This document shows, piece after piece, positions 7,486-15,968 of a DNA stretch of 39,292 nt (position 1 is its first letter; every line of letters begins with the position of its first letter). The position numbers and the translations under genes were made by a program. Source of the DNA: Bergeriella denitrificans NBRC 102155 (lineage in GTDB: Bacteria > Pseudomonadota > Gammaproteobacteria > Burkholderiales > Neisseriaceae); assembly GCF_001592185.1 (NCBI RefSeq), contig NZ_BCWL01000004.1:1-39292 (forward strand), given 5' to 3'. A model generated the notes under the pieces. It saw nothing but the letters and a program-made list of their open reading frames with translations, searched no databases and had not been told where the DNA came from.

Positions 7486-8376
7486 ATGTGGTTTAAACAA
7501 TTAACGCCGTTTCGCCTGCTTGAAATGCCCGAAGAGCGCCAACTGGATGAAGCACTCGGCAGCTGCCGGTTTACGCCGCCGCCCGGCTTGTCTTGGTTTT
7601 CAGAGGGCTTCGATACTCCCGTACCGTTTGACTATGACCGTGCTGTATTTGAAGCCGACGGCAGCCTGCTGGTTTCGCTCAAGCGCGAAGAGAAAATTCT
7701 GCCGGGCGCGGCCATCAATCAGATTTTGGCGGAAAAAACGGCCAAAATCCAAGCAGAGGAAGGCCGAAATATCGGCCGCCGTGAAAAACAGGAGTTGCGC
7801 GAAGCCATTATCGACGACCTGCTGCCCAAAGCCCTGACTCAGAGCAGCCGCACCTACGGCCTGTTGGCACAAGGCTGGCTGTGGGTCGATACCGCCAGCC
7901 CGCACAAAGCCGAAAACCTGCTGAGCCATCTGCGCTTGGCTCTCGGCGGCATGAATGCCCTCTACCCGCGCACCGTGCAAGCGCCAGGCAACCTGATGAC
8001 CGAGTGGCTGCTGCGCGGCGAATGCGGCGGCGGCTTTGAGCTGGACTGCGATTGCACGCTGATTGGTGTCGGCGATGTCGCGCCTAAAGTCAAAATCAGC
8101 CGCAAAGACCTGACCGACGATGATGTGGTGCGGCATGTCAAAAACGGCATGCTCGTAGCAGAGCTGGGTTTGGTATGGCAGGAACGCATCGCCTTTATAT
8201 TGACCGGTGAATTGACATTAAAGCGCATCCGCTGGCTGGATGTCTTGCAGGAGCAGGCCGCAGACGGCGCAGACGATATACCCACCCGCACCTACGCCGA
8301 GCAGGTCATCATGACCGCTGCTCTGTCGGAAATGCTGGGCGAACTGGTCGGGCTACTGGGCGGTTGGCAGGATTAG
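7486..8376 (+). CDS. rdgC: RdgC-like recombination-associated protein
   Basis: This 296-residue protein starts MWFKQLTPFRL and continues with patterns typical of RdgC, such as FTPPPGLSWFSEGF, LPKALTQSSRTYG and IRWLDVLQEQA. RdgC is a ring-shaped DNA-binding protein that limits RecA action; in Neisseria the chromosomal version affects pilin variation. A phage copy, in the zone where Mu keeps its DNA-end-protecting gam gene, may modulate recombination during transposition. Start ATG 7486 has AAAGGAAAAATC upstream. Confidence 0.93.
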   Translation: MWFKQLTPFRLLEMPEERQLDEALGSCRFTPPPGLSWFSEGFDTPVPFDYDRAVFEADGSLLVSLKREEKILPGAAINQILAEKTAKIQAEEGRNIGRREKQELREAIIDDLLPKALTQSSRTYGLLAQGWLWVDTASPHKAENLLSHLRLALGGMNALYPRTVQAPGNLMTEWLLRGECGGGFELDCDCTLIGVGDVAPKVKISRKDLTDDDVVRHVKNGMLVAELGLVWQERIAFILTGELTLKRIRWLDVLQEQAADGADDIPTRTYAEQVIMTAALSEMLGELVGLLGGWQD

Positions 8377-8395
8377 AGCATTAGTAATTGGCGTA

Positions 8396-8428
8396 AAAGG
8401 CCGTCTGAAATATTTTCAGACGGCCTTT
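8396..8428. terminator. DUS inverted-pair terminator
   Basis: AAAGGCCGTCTGAAA (8396-8410) and its exact reverse complement (8414-8428) form a 15-bp stem. This is the usual Neisseria arrangement of two uptake sequences as a terminator. It marks the left edge of the moron gene. Confidence 0.9.
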
Positions 8429-8487
8429 GATTTTTAGCCATCTAATCTTTACACTATCCAATATCCGATATAAACAAAGAAAACATC

Positions 8488-9186
8488 ATGAATGATACTT
8501 TTCTTATTCTTAGTCTTATCTTTTTGCCCATCTTGATTGGATGGATGATCTGGCATGAGAGAAAACTCAAGAAACAGCAAGAAGCGGCCAAGCAAAAAGA
8601 AATTGAGCGGCAGCAATGGCAGCAGGAGCTTGCAGCCAAGGCCGAGGCCATACGGGAGAAGAAACGGCAGGAGATGGCTCAGCGGATTGCGAGATGTTCG
8701 ACCTTACAGGGCTATTATCAGGAAAATGAAGCATGCCGCCAACTTATAGCCGCCCACACCAATCATTACACCCGGCAGGCCGCACGGCAAAGACTGAGCC
8801 AAGATGACAGGCTGTCTCAAATTATTTGGGAATCGGCCGAAATCATGTATGAGAGTAAAAATATTAAAACCGTTCATTCCCGGATGGCGCTTATACGGAC
8901 GAAAAGCGTTGCGCTGGGCTATTGCCCGATTGAAGAACATGATATGCGCGTGCTGATAACGCACGCTTACATCAAGCAAATGAATATACTGTTTGAAAAA
9001 GCCGCTACCTATAAAACCCAATCAGCCCGGCAAAAGGCATGGGGGAAAATGGCGGATTTGGCTCAAAGCGCCATGAATGATAAGGGTGTGTACCGGGAAG
9101 CCTTTCAAGAGTTTATCGAATACATGGAAAAAATCGCGCCTCATAACAGAACAGCCCGAAAAGCTGATGGAAGCACGACTGTATAA
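8488..9186 (+). CDS. Membrane-anchored coiled-coil moron protein
   Basis: This 232-residue protein has one N-terminal membrane segment (about residues 5-20, LILSLIFLPILIGWMIW), then a charged Gln/Lys/Glu-rich coiled coil (about 25-70), then a helical domain. The likely topology leaves most of it in the cytoplasm. It has its own leader with AT-rich promoter-like sequence and is enclosed by DUS terminators on both sides. I recognise no family. A lysogen-expressed role is inferred from that context. Confidence 0.7.
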   Translation: MNDTFLILSLIFLPILIGWMIWHERKLKKQQEAAKQKEIERQQWQQELAAKAEAIREKKRQEMAQRIARCSTLQGYYQENEACRQLIAAHTNHYTRQAARQRLSQDDRLSQIIWESAEIMYESKNIKTVHSRMALIRTKSVALGYCPIEEHDMRVLITHAYIKQMNILFEKAATYKTQSARQKAWGKMADLAQSAMNDKGVYREAFQEFIEYMEKIAPHNRTARKADGSTTV

Positions 9187-9220
9187 TCGATTGACCAATT
9201 AAGTTTGAAAGGAGTGCAAA

Positions 9221-9262
9221 ATGGTTGAAAAATACTCAGACGGTTGGGACGGAAATGACTGA
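9221..9262 (+). CDS. 13-residue open frame with strong ribosome site
   Basis: GAAAGGAG precedes an ATG by a good distance, and the frame encodes MVEKYSDGWDGND before a stop. It may be a remnant or a peptide gene following the moron. The evidence is only the ribosome site. Confidence 0.25.
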   Translation: MVEKYSDGWDGND

Positions 9263-9305
9263 AACCCGATACTGCCTGATGATGCAGGGCAAACGATAAG
9301 CCCGT

Positions 9306-9356
9306 AAAAAAGCCGTCTGAAAACCGCATCCAAGCCGTTTTCAGACGGCTTTTTTT
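9306..9356. terminator. DUS inverted-pair terminator
   Basis: AAAAAAGCCGTCTGAAAA (9306-9323) pairs with 9338-9356, ending in seven Ts. It separates the moron from the gemA promoter. Confidence 0.9.
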
Positions 9357-9374
9357 ATGCTTCTTAAAATAAAA

Positions 9375-9419
9375 AATACAATATATTGTATTGATTTGGT
9401 TATTTTGATTATATAAAAT
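9375..9419 (+). promoter_or_regulatory. gemA-mor promoter with 18-bp palindrome
   Basis: A perfect 18-bp palindrome, AATACAATATATTGTATT (9375-9392), overlaps a -35 box TTGATT (9391-9396). After 17 bp comes TAAAAT (9414-9419). This is a strong candidate promoter for gemA and mor, and the palindrome is a likely operator. The binding protein is unknown. Confidence 0.65.
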
Positions 9420-9448
9420 ACTATATATTGATTTTTTGGATATATACC

Positions 9449-9874
9449 GTGCCCTATACTCATGCAAGCCGCCGTGCGCTGGTTGCGAAAGTGAAAATCG
9501 CGCAGAAAGAGCTGGCGATGGATGATGACGTGTACCGTGCGGTATTGCGCCGGGTAACGGGCAAGGATTCGTGCGCGAAGATGGATGTGGCCGAGCTGGA
9601 AAAGGTGTGTGCGGAAATGGCGCACCTGGGCTTTGCAGCCAAATCCAAACCGGACATCGGCAGGCGGCCGCAGCGGCGCTCTGCCGCTGACCCGATGATG
9701 CGGAAAATCGAGGCTTTGATTTTGGATAACGGCTGGAGCTGGAATTATGCCCACGGTACGGCCAAGCGGATGTTTGGCGTTGACCGTGTGGAATGGCTCT
9801 GCGGCGCGCACATGCACAAGTTGGTGGCAGCCTTGCAGATTGCGGCCAACCGTAAAAAGGGAAAGGAGGCATGA
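9449..9874 (+). CDS. gemA: GemA-like regulatory protein (Mu gp16 family)
   Basis: This 141-residue protein matches the GemA/gp16 family. It has an N-terminal YTHASRRALVAKVKIAQKEL and the helical middle DDVYRAVLRRVTGKDSC. Its C-terminus contains DNGWSWNYAHGTAKRMFGV. In Mu GemA modulates host gene expression and DNA topology. I chose GTG 9449 because it aligns with the conserved start; the Shine-Dalgarno is weak. The gene overlaps no other but is followed at once by mor. Confidence 0.85.
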   Translation: MPYTHASRRALVAKVKIAQKELAMDDDVYRAVLRRVTGKDSCAKMDVAELEKVCAEMAHLGFAAKSKPDIGRRPQRRSAADPMMRKIEALILDNGWSWNYAHGTAKRMFGVDRVEWLCGAHMHKLVAALQIAANRKKGKEA

Positions 9875-9875
9875 T

Positions 9876-10319
9876 ATGAGACAGATGCATACGGATATGG
9901 CGCGGGTCGAGCATCTGCTGCCTGAAACTGTGCTGGATATTGTGGCCGTCATCGGCATTCAGGCGACGATGGATTTGGTACGCGCCATCGGCGGTGCACG
10001 CTTTAAATTCGGCAAGGGCCGCCGCGATACGCCGCGCCTGAATATTCTGTTTTCGGCCATAGGCGAAGCGAAAACTTACGAGCTTTTAAAAATATACGGC
10101 GGCGAAGAGCTTTATGTGCCGCGTTGCGAAGAGGCTTTGCGCGCTTTGCGTAATGAAAAGTTTATGCAGGATTTTTTGGATTTGACCGAGCGTCAGGGGG
10201 TCAGCAAGCTGCTGGCAATGAGTACGCTCTGCCCGCGCTATCAGATTTCCGACCGCACCGGATATACGATTATCCGCTCGAAATGCGAGCCGGTATCGCA
10301 TCAAATCGCTTTGTTTTAA
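9876..10319 (+). CDS. mor: Mor-type middle/late transcription activator
   Basis: This 147-residue protein fits the Mor/C activator family. The N-terminal dimerisation region includes ATMDLVRAIGGARFKFGKGR, and a C-terminal helix-turn-helix lies near residues 88-125. In Mu, Mor activates the middle promoter and C the late ones. Only one such gene is visible here, so this protein may drive late genes directly. AAAGGAGG precedes the ATG at 9876. The C-terminal stretch past the helix-turn-helix is longer than in Mor. Confidence 0.85.
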   Translation: MRQMHTDMARVEHLLPETVLDIVAVIGIQATMDLVRAIGGARFKFGKGRRDTPRLNILFSAIGEAKTYELLKIYGGEELYVPRCEEALRALRNEKFMQDFLDLTERQGVSKLLAMSTLCPRYQISDRTGYTIIRSKCEPVSHQIALF

Positions 10320-10335
10320 TGATACGGCGTTGGCT

Positions 10336-10361
10336 GCCCCGCTTTTTGCGGGGCTTTTTTT
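10336..10361 (+). terminator. Terminator between mor and lysis genes
   Basis: GCCCCGC (10336-10342), five Ts, GCGGGGC (10348-10354) and seven Ts. It separates the regulatory operon from the late region. Confidence 0.85.
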
Positions 10362-10374
10362 ATGGGCGCGGCAG

Positions 10375-10420
10375 GGGTTGAAAGGCGTGCCGTGCCTGCG
10401 CTTGATGCCGAAAAATACAA
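10375..10420 (+). promoter_or_regulatory. Candidate late promoter (Plys position)
   Basis: GGGTTGAAAGGCGT at 10375-10388 recurs exactly at 17981-17994 ahead of the protease gene. An AAAATAC box follows at 10412. In Mu the C-activated promoters Plys and PI lie at these two places, so this is a candidate Mor/C-type activator site. Confidence 0.5.
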
Positions 10421-10440
10421 TAAAAGCCTGATAAACCGAT

Positions 10441-10468
10441 TTTAAAACCGTTTTAAGGAGATTTTAAA
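10441..10468. repeat. 11-bp-period TTTAAA array at the endolysin start
   Basis: TTTAAA (10441), TTTAAG (10452) and TTTAAA (10463) are 11 bp apart. The degenerate middle unit runs into the Shine-Dalgarno AAGGAG, and the last A of the third unit is the first base of the endolysin ATG. Confidence 0.7.
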
Positions 10469-10998
10469 TGGGCTTGATTGTGATTACCGCAGGCCACAGC
10501 AATACCGATCCGGGCGCGGTCAACGGCAGCCATCGTGAGGCAGAGATTGCCTGCGAAATGCGTAACATCATCGCACACATTTTGCGTAGCGATTACGGGC
10601 TGACGGTAAAAACCGACGGCACCGGCAATCAAAACCTGCCGCTGCGCGACGCGGTGAAGTTGGTGCGCGGCTCGGCGTTGGCGGTGGAAATCCACTGTAA
10701 TGCGGCCGCCAATAAAAGGGCAACGGGCATTGAGGCTTTGGCCTTGTCGAGACATAAGGCGGTGTGCCAGGCCATTTGTACCGCCGCTGCCGAAGCGAGC
10801 GGCTGGAAGCTGCGCGGCGACAAAGGCTACAAGCCCGACAATGCCGGCCAGCACCGCCGCTTGGCCTACGCGCAGGCGGGCGGGATTGTGTTTGAGCCGT
10901 TTTTTATCTCAAACGATAAAGATTTGGCTTGGTACAAGGAAAATACTTGGAAGCTCTGCCGCGCGGTGGCGGGTGCGATTGCGAAGGCGGCGGCGTGA
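10468..10998 (+). CDS. Endolysin, N-acetylmuramoyl-L-alanine amidase
   Basis: This 176-residue zinc amidase is of the AmiC (amidase_3) type. Likely zinc ligands are His10 (ITAGHSNTDPGA), Glu24 (SHREAEIA) and His76 (VEIHCNAA). The catalytic glutamate is Glu143 (GIVFEPFFISND). It cuts the amide bond between muramic acid and the peptide stem. No signal peptide is evident, so it needs a holin; small membrane proteins follow. It overlaps the next gene by one base. Confidence 0.92.
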   Translation: MGLIVITAGHSNTDPGAVNGSHREAEIACEMRNIIAHILRSDYGLTVKTDGTGNQNLPLRDAVKLVRGSALAVEIHCNAAANKRATGIEALALSRHKAVCQAICTAAAEASGWKLRGDKGYKPDNAGQHRRLAYAQAGGIVFEPFFISNDKDLAWYKENTWKLCRAVAGAIAKAAA

Positions 10999-11174
10999 TG
11001 AAAAAGACTTTGATTGCGCTGACTCTGGCGGCTTTAGGTACAGCGCTGCCGTCTGAAATCAAAATCACACCCGCGCCGGTTTGCCGAATACGCCAACACC
11101 CGAGCCTGAGGCACGGCAAATCGGGGGTGGCAGCGGCGAAGCGTGCGGCAAAAAAACGGAAAGGGAAAAAATAG
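10998..11174 (+). CDS. Small exported basic protein, lysis region
   Basis: This 58-residue protein has a hydrophobic N-terminus after MKKT that could be a signal peptide (to about residue 17), then a short stretch with one Cys, then a very basic C-terminus (AAAKRAAKKRKGKK). A DUS core lies inside the gene. It is translationally coupled to the endolysin. It may help lysis, for example as a spanin-like or holin-associated protein, but no family was recognised. Confidence 0.5.
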   Translation: MKKTLIALTLAALGTALPSEIKITPAPVCRIRQHPSLRHGKSGVAAAKRAAKKRKGKK

Positions 11175-11399
11175 ATGGCTGTCAGCGATATTGTGAAAAA
11201 CCCGGCCACGGGCAAGGTGTCGCATTCCAAATTATGGGCGAATGTGGCCTGCGCGGCGGCCACTTATAAATTTTTGGCTGCGCCGGAGATGCCGTCTGAA
11301 ATCTGGGCGATTTATTTGGGCGTGGTCGGCGGCTATGCGGTGGCCCGCTCATGGGTCAGCGTGAAGCGGCAGGAAAGCGAGGCGGAGCGTGAATTATAG
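11175..11399 (+). CDS. DUF2644-like membrane protein, holin candidate
   Basis: This 74-residue protein has two membrane segments (about residues 22-36 and 43-60, the latter IWAIYLGVVGGYAVARSW) and a charged tail. It resembles the DUF2644 proteins in Mu-like prophages. Position right after the amidase makes it the best holin candidate in the window, by inference. Confidence 0.6.
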   Translation: MAVSDIVKNPATGKVSHSKLWANVACAAATYKFLAAPEMPSEIWAIYLGVVGGYAVARSWVSVKRQESEAEREL

Positions 11400-11730
11400 C
11401 GAGATGGTGCAACGGGTGTTGGCGGCCAAGCAGGCGGACATCGAGCTGGGCTTGGCGCGGGCGCGGGAGCAAAAGGCGTTTGTAGAAAAGATTTCGCGCG
11501 TATTGGACAAAGCGGTTATGCAGTATTCGGTGCGTATGGACGGCCGCTTCGGCGTCTGCTTCTGCGTGGATGCGGAAGCGGTGGAAATCAGGCTGCGCCG
11601 AAACAGTGTGGCCGAAACGCTGCGCCGCTATGCCGATGTGCAGTATGAAGCGGGCGACAAGCTGTATGTCTCCTGCACGGCGGAAGACGGCATCGGCTGC
11701 GGCATTGTATTCGGAGATTTGCCGCAATGA
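11389..11730 (+). CDS. Late-region protein of unknown function
   Basis: This 113-residue protein starts with GTG at 11389, eleven bases inside the preceding gene, or with ATG at 11404. A helical N-terminus is followed by a beta-rich part with three Cys residues. It overlaps the next gene by four bases. No family recognised. Confidence 0.55.
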   Translation: MNYSEMVQRVLAAKQADIELGLARAREQKAFVEKISRVLDKAVMQYSVRMDGRFGVCFCVDAEAVEIRLRRNSVAETLRRYADVQYEAGDKLYVSCTAEDGIGCGIVFGDLPQ

Positions 11731-12002
11731 CTGCTTTAAGTATCGAACATGTTTTCGGGGCGGCGGTCAGCCTGATGATTTCGGTGCTCTGGTATTGGGT
11801 GCGCGGCATTGACGGCCGTCTGCATCAGGCGGAGGCCGAGCGTAACGAGCTGCAGAAGTCGCTTTATGCCGTCAAGCTGGACTATGCCACCAAAGCCGAG
11901 GCGCGTGCCGACCAAAAAACGATTATGGACGGCCTGGCGCGTTTGGAAAATAAGATGGACAAGATGGCCGACAAGCTCGACCGGAAGGCGGACAAATCAT
12001 GA
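11727..12002 (+). CDS. DUF2730-like membrane-anchored coiled-coil protein
   Basis: This 91-residue protein has an N-terminal membrane segment (about residues 8-24, VFGAAVSLMISVLWYWV) followed by a long coiled coil. It resembles Mu gp25-type proteins (DUF2730) in the region between lysis and packaging genes. It is coupled to both neighbours by ATGA overlaps. Confidence 0.6.
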   Translation: MTALSIEHVFGAAVSLMISVLWYWVRGIDGRLHQAEAERNELQKSLYAVKLDYATKAEARADQKTIMDGLARLENKMDKMADKLDRKADKS

Positions 12003-12208
12003 AACCGATGGATAAAGACCCCATCCTCGCCGCGCTGGCGCGGATTGAAGCAAAGCTGGAGCTACAAATCGCCAAAACCGAAGAAGTGGAAAACGAATTG
12101 AAAGAAATCCGCAAAGAATGCAAGCGCAGCGCGGCAGTGTATGGCGGCTTGGGCGGCGTGATTGTATCGACCGGCTGGGAGCTGATTCGCGCCAAGCTGG
12201 GAGGTTGA
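11999..12208 (+). CDS. Small coiled-coil membrane protein
   Basis: This 69-residue protein has a coiled-coil N-terminus (about 8-38) and a short C-terminal hydrophobic segment (SAAVYGGLGGVIVSTGWELI). This is the reverse topology of its upstream neighbour, so the two could interact through their coils. Function unknown; a lysis role is possible. Confidence 0.55.
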   Translation: MKPMDKDPILAALARIEAKLELQIAKTEEVENELKEIRKECKRSAAVYGGLGGVIVSTGWELIRAKLGG

Positions 12209-12210
12209 CG

Positions 12211-12717
12211 ATGGCACACCCGAAAGAAACCCGCGAGAAACTGCGCGGGCTGTATGTGAGCGGCAAGCAGACGCTGGAAACGGCGGCGATGATATGCCAA
12301 ATCCCGTTTGCCACGGCGCGCAACTGGAAACGCGCGGCATTGGAAAAAGGTGACGACTGGGACAAGCTGCGCGCTGCCTATACGCTGGCCGGCGGCGGCA
12401 TCGAAGATTTGAGCAGGGCGATGCTGGCGGGCTTTTTAGTGCAATACAACAGCACCATGACCATGCTGCAGGACGCCACAACGGAAGATTTGCGGCCCTC
12501 AGAGCGTGCCAAGCTGCTGTCTGCCCTAGCGGACGCGTTTACCAAAACGGTTGCGGCCAATGCGCGGGTCATGCCTGAAACTTCCAAGCTGGCGACGGCT
12601 TTGGAGGTCTTGGAGATGCTGGCGGTATTCGTACAGGAAAAACATCCTGCCCATTTGGGCGCGTTTGTCGAAGTATTGGAGCCGTTTGGCGCACAAGTAG
12701 AGCAAAAATTCGGATAA
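12211..12717 (+). CDS. Small terminase-like protein (Mu gp27, DUF1804)
   Basis: This 168-residue protein starts with a helix-turn-helix-like segment (THETR-type: ETREKLRGLYVSGKQTLETA, then IPFATARNWKR), and the rest is helical. It corresponds in position and pattern to Mu gp27, DUF1804, taken as the small terminase subunit that recognises the packaging site near the left phage end. Confidence 0.8.
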   Translation: MAHPKETREKLRGLYVSGKQTLETAAMICQIPFATARNWKRAALEKGDDWDKLRAAYTLAGGGIEDLSRAMLAGFLVQYNSTMTMLQDATTEDLRPSERAKLLSALADAFTKTVAANARVMPETSKLATALEVLEMLAVFVQEKHPAHLGAFVEVLEPFGAQVEQKFG

Positions 12718-12730
12718 GGCCGTCTGAAAA

Positions 12731-14365
12731 ATGAAGAAAAAAGACTTTTTAGCAACCTTGTCTGCCATCGCCGCCAATCTGCGCCGCGTGATTGAAACGG
12801 AAGTGGAAGGCTTCGACAGCAGCCCCGCCTCTATTGCTACGCGGCGGGCAAAGGTGTTTGACCCTGTGGGCGGCTACGAATATTTCGTCAATACCTACTT
12901 CCCGCATTACGTACGCAGCCCGCACAAGTCGCAACTGCATGAGTTTTTATTCAAACGCCTGCCGGAAATCCTGCAGGAAAAAGACGGTGCAACCGAAGCG
13001 ACGGCCGCGCCGCGCGGTGAAGCGAAATCGACGCTGGTAACGCAGCTCTTTACGCTGTACTGCATTGTGACGGGGCAGAAGCATTACTGCGTGATTGTGA
13101 TGGACAGTCTCGACCAGTCTTACCCGATGCTGGAAGCAATTAAAGCCGAACTGGAATTTAACCCGCGCTTGAGAACCGACTTTCCCGAAGCCTGCGGCCA
13201 GGGGCGTGTGTGGCAGGCGGGCACGGCGGTGACGGCCAACGACATCAAAATCCAAGTGGCAGGCAGCGGCAAGAAATTGCGCGGTATGCGCCACGGCCCT
13301 TTCCGCCCCGACCTGTGTGTGTTGGACGATATTGAAAATGATGAAAACGTGCGTAGCGCCGAGCAGCGTGACAAGTTGGACGCCTGGCTGAAAAAAACCA
13401 TTATGCCACTAGGCGCGGTGGGGCAGAAATTCGACATCGTCTATATCGGCACTATTTTACATTATGACAGCGTATTGAGCCGCACGCTGAATAACCCGTT
13501 TTGGCGCGGCACACGCTTTCAGGCGGTGTTGCAGTGGCCGGACCGCATGGACTTGTGGGACGAGTGGGAAAGTATTTTCCGCAACCACGGCGATGCGGGC
13601 AAGGCGATGGCCGAAGCGTTTTATCAGGCCAATAGGGATGAGATGGTCAAAGGCGCGGTCACTTCGTGGGCGGCGCGGGATATTTTGGCATTGATGACCA
13701 TACGCGCCCGCGACGGCCATGCGGCTTTTGACAGCGAATATCAAAACGACCCGGTCAGCGGCGAAGACGCGGTATTTGCCAATGCGCTGCACTACTGGAC
13801 GGAGCTGCCGCGCGATTTAGTGTATTTCGGCGCGCTCGATCCGAGCTTGGGTAAGGCGGGTGCGAGCCGCGACCCGTCGGCCATCATTATCGGCGGGTAT
13901 CAAAGAAGCAGCGGCAAACTCTATATCGTGGAAGCGCAGATTAAGAAACGTCTGCCCGATTTGATTATCGAAGACGTTATCCGCCTGCACAAGCAATACA
14001 AATGCAAGTTGTGGTTTATCGAAACGGTGCAGTTTCAAGAGTTTTTGAAAGACGAGCTGGTCAAGCGCAGCGCGGCACGGGGTTATCCCGTACCGGCACG
14101 GGCGGTGAAGCCGGTATCGGACAAGCTCTTGCGGATTGAGAGCCTGCAACCGCATATGGCCAATGGCCTGATTCTGCTGCATAGCGCGCAATCGACATTG
14201 GTGGCCCAGTTCCGCCACTTCCCGAAAGCCGACCATGATGACGGCCCCGATGCGGTGCAGATGGTGTGGGCGGGGGCGATAGCCAATTGCGCGCCGCTGG
14301 AATGGCGGAGTACGGCAGACAAAGATTTCGACGATACGGAATTCCGCAGCAAATGGCGGCGTTAA
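12731..14365 (+). CDS. Terminase large subunit (Mu gp28)
   Basis: This 544-residue protein is close to Mu gp28 in length. The ATPase half has a Walker A-like APRGEAKST (93-101) and Walker B LCVLDDIEND (195-204). The nuclease half starts near YFGALDPSLGKAG (about 363) and includes later acidic residues in DHDDGPDAVQM. It powers headful packaging of transposed DNA. A DUS core lies between gp27 and this start. Confidence 0.95.
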   Translation: MKKKDFLATLSAIAANLRRVIETEVEGFDSSPASIATRRAKVFDPVGGYEYFVNTYFPHYVRSPHKSQLHEFLFKRLPEILQEKDGATEATAAPRGEAKSTLVTQLFTLYCIVTGQKHYCVIVMDSLDQSYPMLEAIKAELEFNPRLRTDFPEACGQGRVWQAGTAVTANDIKIQVAGSGKKLRGMRHGPFRPDLCVLDDIENDENVRSAEQRDKLDAWLKKTIMPLGAVGQKFDIVYIGTILHYDSVLSRTLNNPFWRGTRFQAVLQWPDRMDLWDEWESIFRNHGDAGKAMAEAFYQANRDEMVKGAVTSWAARDILALMTIRARDGHAAFDSEYQNDPVSGEDAVFANALHYWTELPRDLVYFGALDPSLGKAGASRDPSAIIIGGYQRSSGKLYIVEAQIKKRLPDLIIEDVIRLHKQYKCKLWFIETVQFQEFLKDELVKRSAARGYPVPARAVKPVSDKLLRIESLQPHMANGLILLHSAQSTLVAQFRHFPKADHDDGPDAVQMVWAGAIANCAPLEWRSTADKDFDDTEFRSKWRR

Positions 14366-14399
14366 AGCCGCTTTAAAACGGCTTTAAAAAGGTTTGAAA
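14361..14399. repeat. 11-bp-period TTTAAA array before portal
   Basis: GTTAAA (14361), TTTAAA (14372), TTTAAA (14383) and TTGAAA (14394) follow an 11-bp step and fill the gap between terminase and portal genes. Confidence 0.7.
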
Positions 14400-15968
14400 A
14401 TGGCAAAAAACAAAGCAAAGAACACAGTCAAAAACCCGCAGCCGGAGCAGTCGCTGCAAACCGAAGCGGCGCAGATTACCGCCACCGGCCGGGTCATTGC
14501 CGAACACCCTTCCGCCTTTATCACGCCCCAGAAAATGCGGGCGCTGTTTGAAGATGCGGAAAGCGGCGACATCACGGCGCAGCATGAGCTGTTTGCCGAC
14601 ATCGAAGAGCGCGACAGCGACATCGGCGCGAATATCGGCACGCGCAAGCGCGCGCTGCTGACGCTGGACTGGCGCATCGTGCCGCCGCGCCATGCTACGC
14701 CCGCAGAAGAAAAACTGACGGAAACGGTGACGGAGCTGGTTGAAAACTTGCCGAATCTTGACGATTTGGTAATGGATTTGATGGATGCGGTCGGCCACGG
14801 GTTTGCCGCTTTGGAAATCGGCTGGGCTTTTTCAGACGGCCGGTATTATCCGCAAGCCTTTACCCACCGTCCGCAATCGTGGTTTCGCTGGGATAAAAAC
14901 GATACCCTGCTGCTGAAAACGCCCGAGCATGTGATGGGCGAAGCCTTGTGGCCGCTGGGCTGGGTGGTGCACGTGCATAAGTCGCGCAGCGTTCAGGCCG
15001 CCCGCAACGGCTTATTCCGCACGCTGGCATGGCTCTATATGTTTAAACATTATGCAGTACATGATTTCGCCGAATTTTTAGAGCTGTACGGCATGCCGAT
15101 ACGCATCGGCAAATACGGCGCAGGCGCGACCAAAGAGGAAAAGGCCGCACTGCTGCGGGCGGTTGCGGAAATCGGCCATAACGCGGCAGGCATCATGCCC
15201 GAAGGCATGGCCGTCGAGCTGCACAATGCGGCTTCCGGCATCAATGCCGGCGCCAACCCGTTTTTACAGATGGCCGACTGGTGTGAAAAAGCTGCCGCCC
15301 GCCTGATTTTGGGGCAAACGCTCACCAGCGGCGCAGACGGCAAATCCAGTACCAACGCTCTAGGCAAAATCCACAACGAAGTGCGCCGCGATTTGCTGGT
15401 ATCGGATGCGAAGCAAATTGCACAAAGCATCAGCAACGGCATCATCCGCCCCTTTGTCGAAGTCAATTTCGGCGGTCATCTGCGCGCGCCTAAATTTGAA
15501 TTTGATACGCGCGAAGCCGAAGACATCGCGATTTTCGCCGAAGCGCTGCCGAAGCTGGTGGATGTCGGTGTGCAGATTCCCGAGGGCTGGGTGCGCGACA
15601 AGCTCGTGATTCCCGAAGCGGCCGAGGGCGAAGCGGTGTTGCGGCGCAGTCGGGCGGATAATCCGGTCACGCAGGCGGCTATGGCGGCTTTGTCGGCGCA
15701 AAGGCCGTCTGAAAAAACCGTTGCCAAGGAGCAGGCGCTGCTGGACAGCATCTTGGATGACGCGCTGGCCGTGCCCGATTTCAACGCCCAGCTGCATCCT
15801 ATGGTCAAGCAGGCGGTGGCGGTATTGGCGGCCTGCGACAGCTACGAAGAAGCGGATGCGGCTCTGACGGCGCTTTATCCGCAGATGAATAATCGGGATT
15901 TGCAGCGCCACCTTGAAAACGCGCTGTTTATCAGCGACCTGCTGGGGCAGCATCATGGCCGCGCCTAA
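14400..15968 (+). CDS. Portal protein (Mu gp29, DUF935)
   Basis: This 522-residue protein fits the DUF935 portal family, with DLMDAVGHGFAALEIGW and the AARLILGQTLTSG signature. The dodecameric portal forms the DNA entry vertex. ATG 14400 is preferred over an upstream in-frame TTG. Its end overlaps the MuF gene by 14 bases. A DUS core lies at about 15710. Confidence 0.93.
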   Translation: MAKNKAKNTVKNPQPEQSLQTEAAQITATGRVIAEHPSAFITPQKMRALFEDAESGDITAQHELFADIEERDSDIGANIGTRKRALLTLDWRIVPPRHATPAEEKLTETVTELVENLPNLDDLVMDLMDAVGHGFAALEIGWAFSDGRYYPQAFTHRPQSWFRWDKNDTLLLKTPEHVMGEALWPLGWVVHVHKSRSVQAARNGLFRTLAWLYMFKHYAVHDFAEFLELYGMPIRIGKYGAGATKEEKAALLRAVAEIGHNAAGIMPEGMAVELHNAASGINAGANPFLQMADWCEKAAARLILGQTLTSGADGKSSTNALGKIHNEVRRDLLVSDAKQIAQSISNGIIRPFVEVNFGGHLRAPKFEFDTREAEDIAIFAEALPKLVDVGVQIPEGWVRDKLVIPEAAEGEAVLRRSRADNPVTQAAMAALSAQRPSEKTVAKEQALLDSILDDALAVPDFNAQLHPMVKQAVAVLAACDSYEEADAALTALYPQMNNRDLQRHLENALFISDLLGQHHGRA

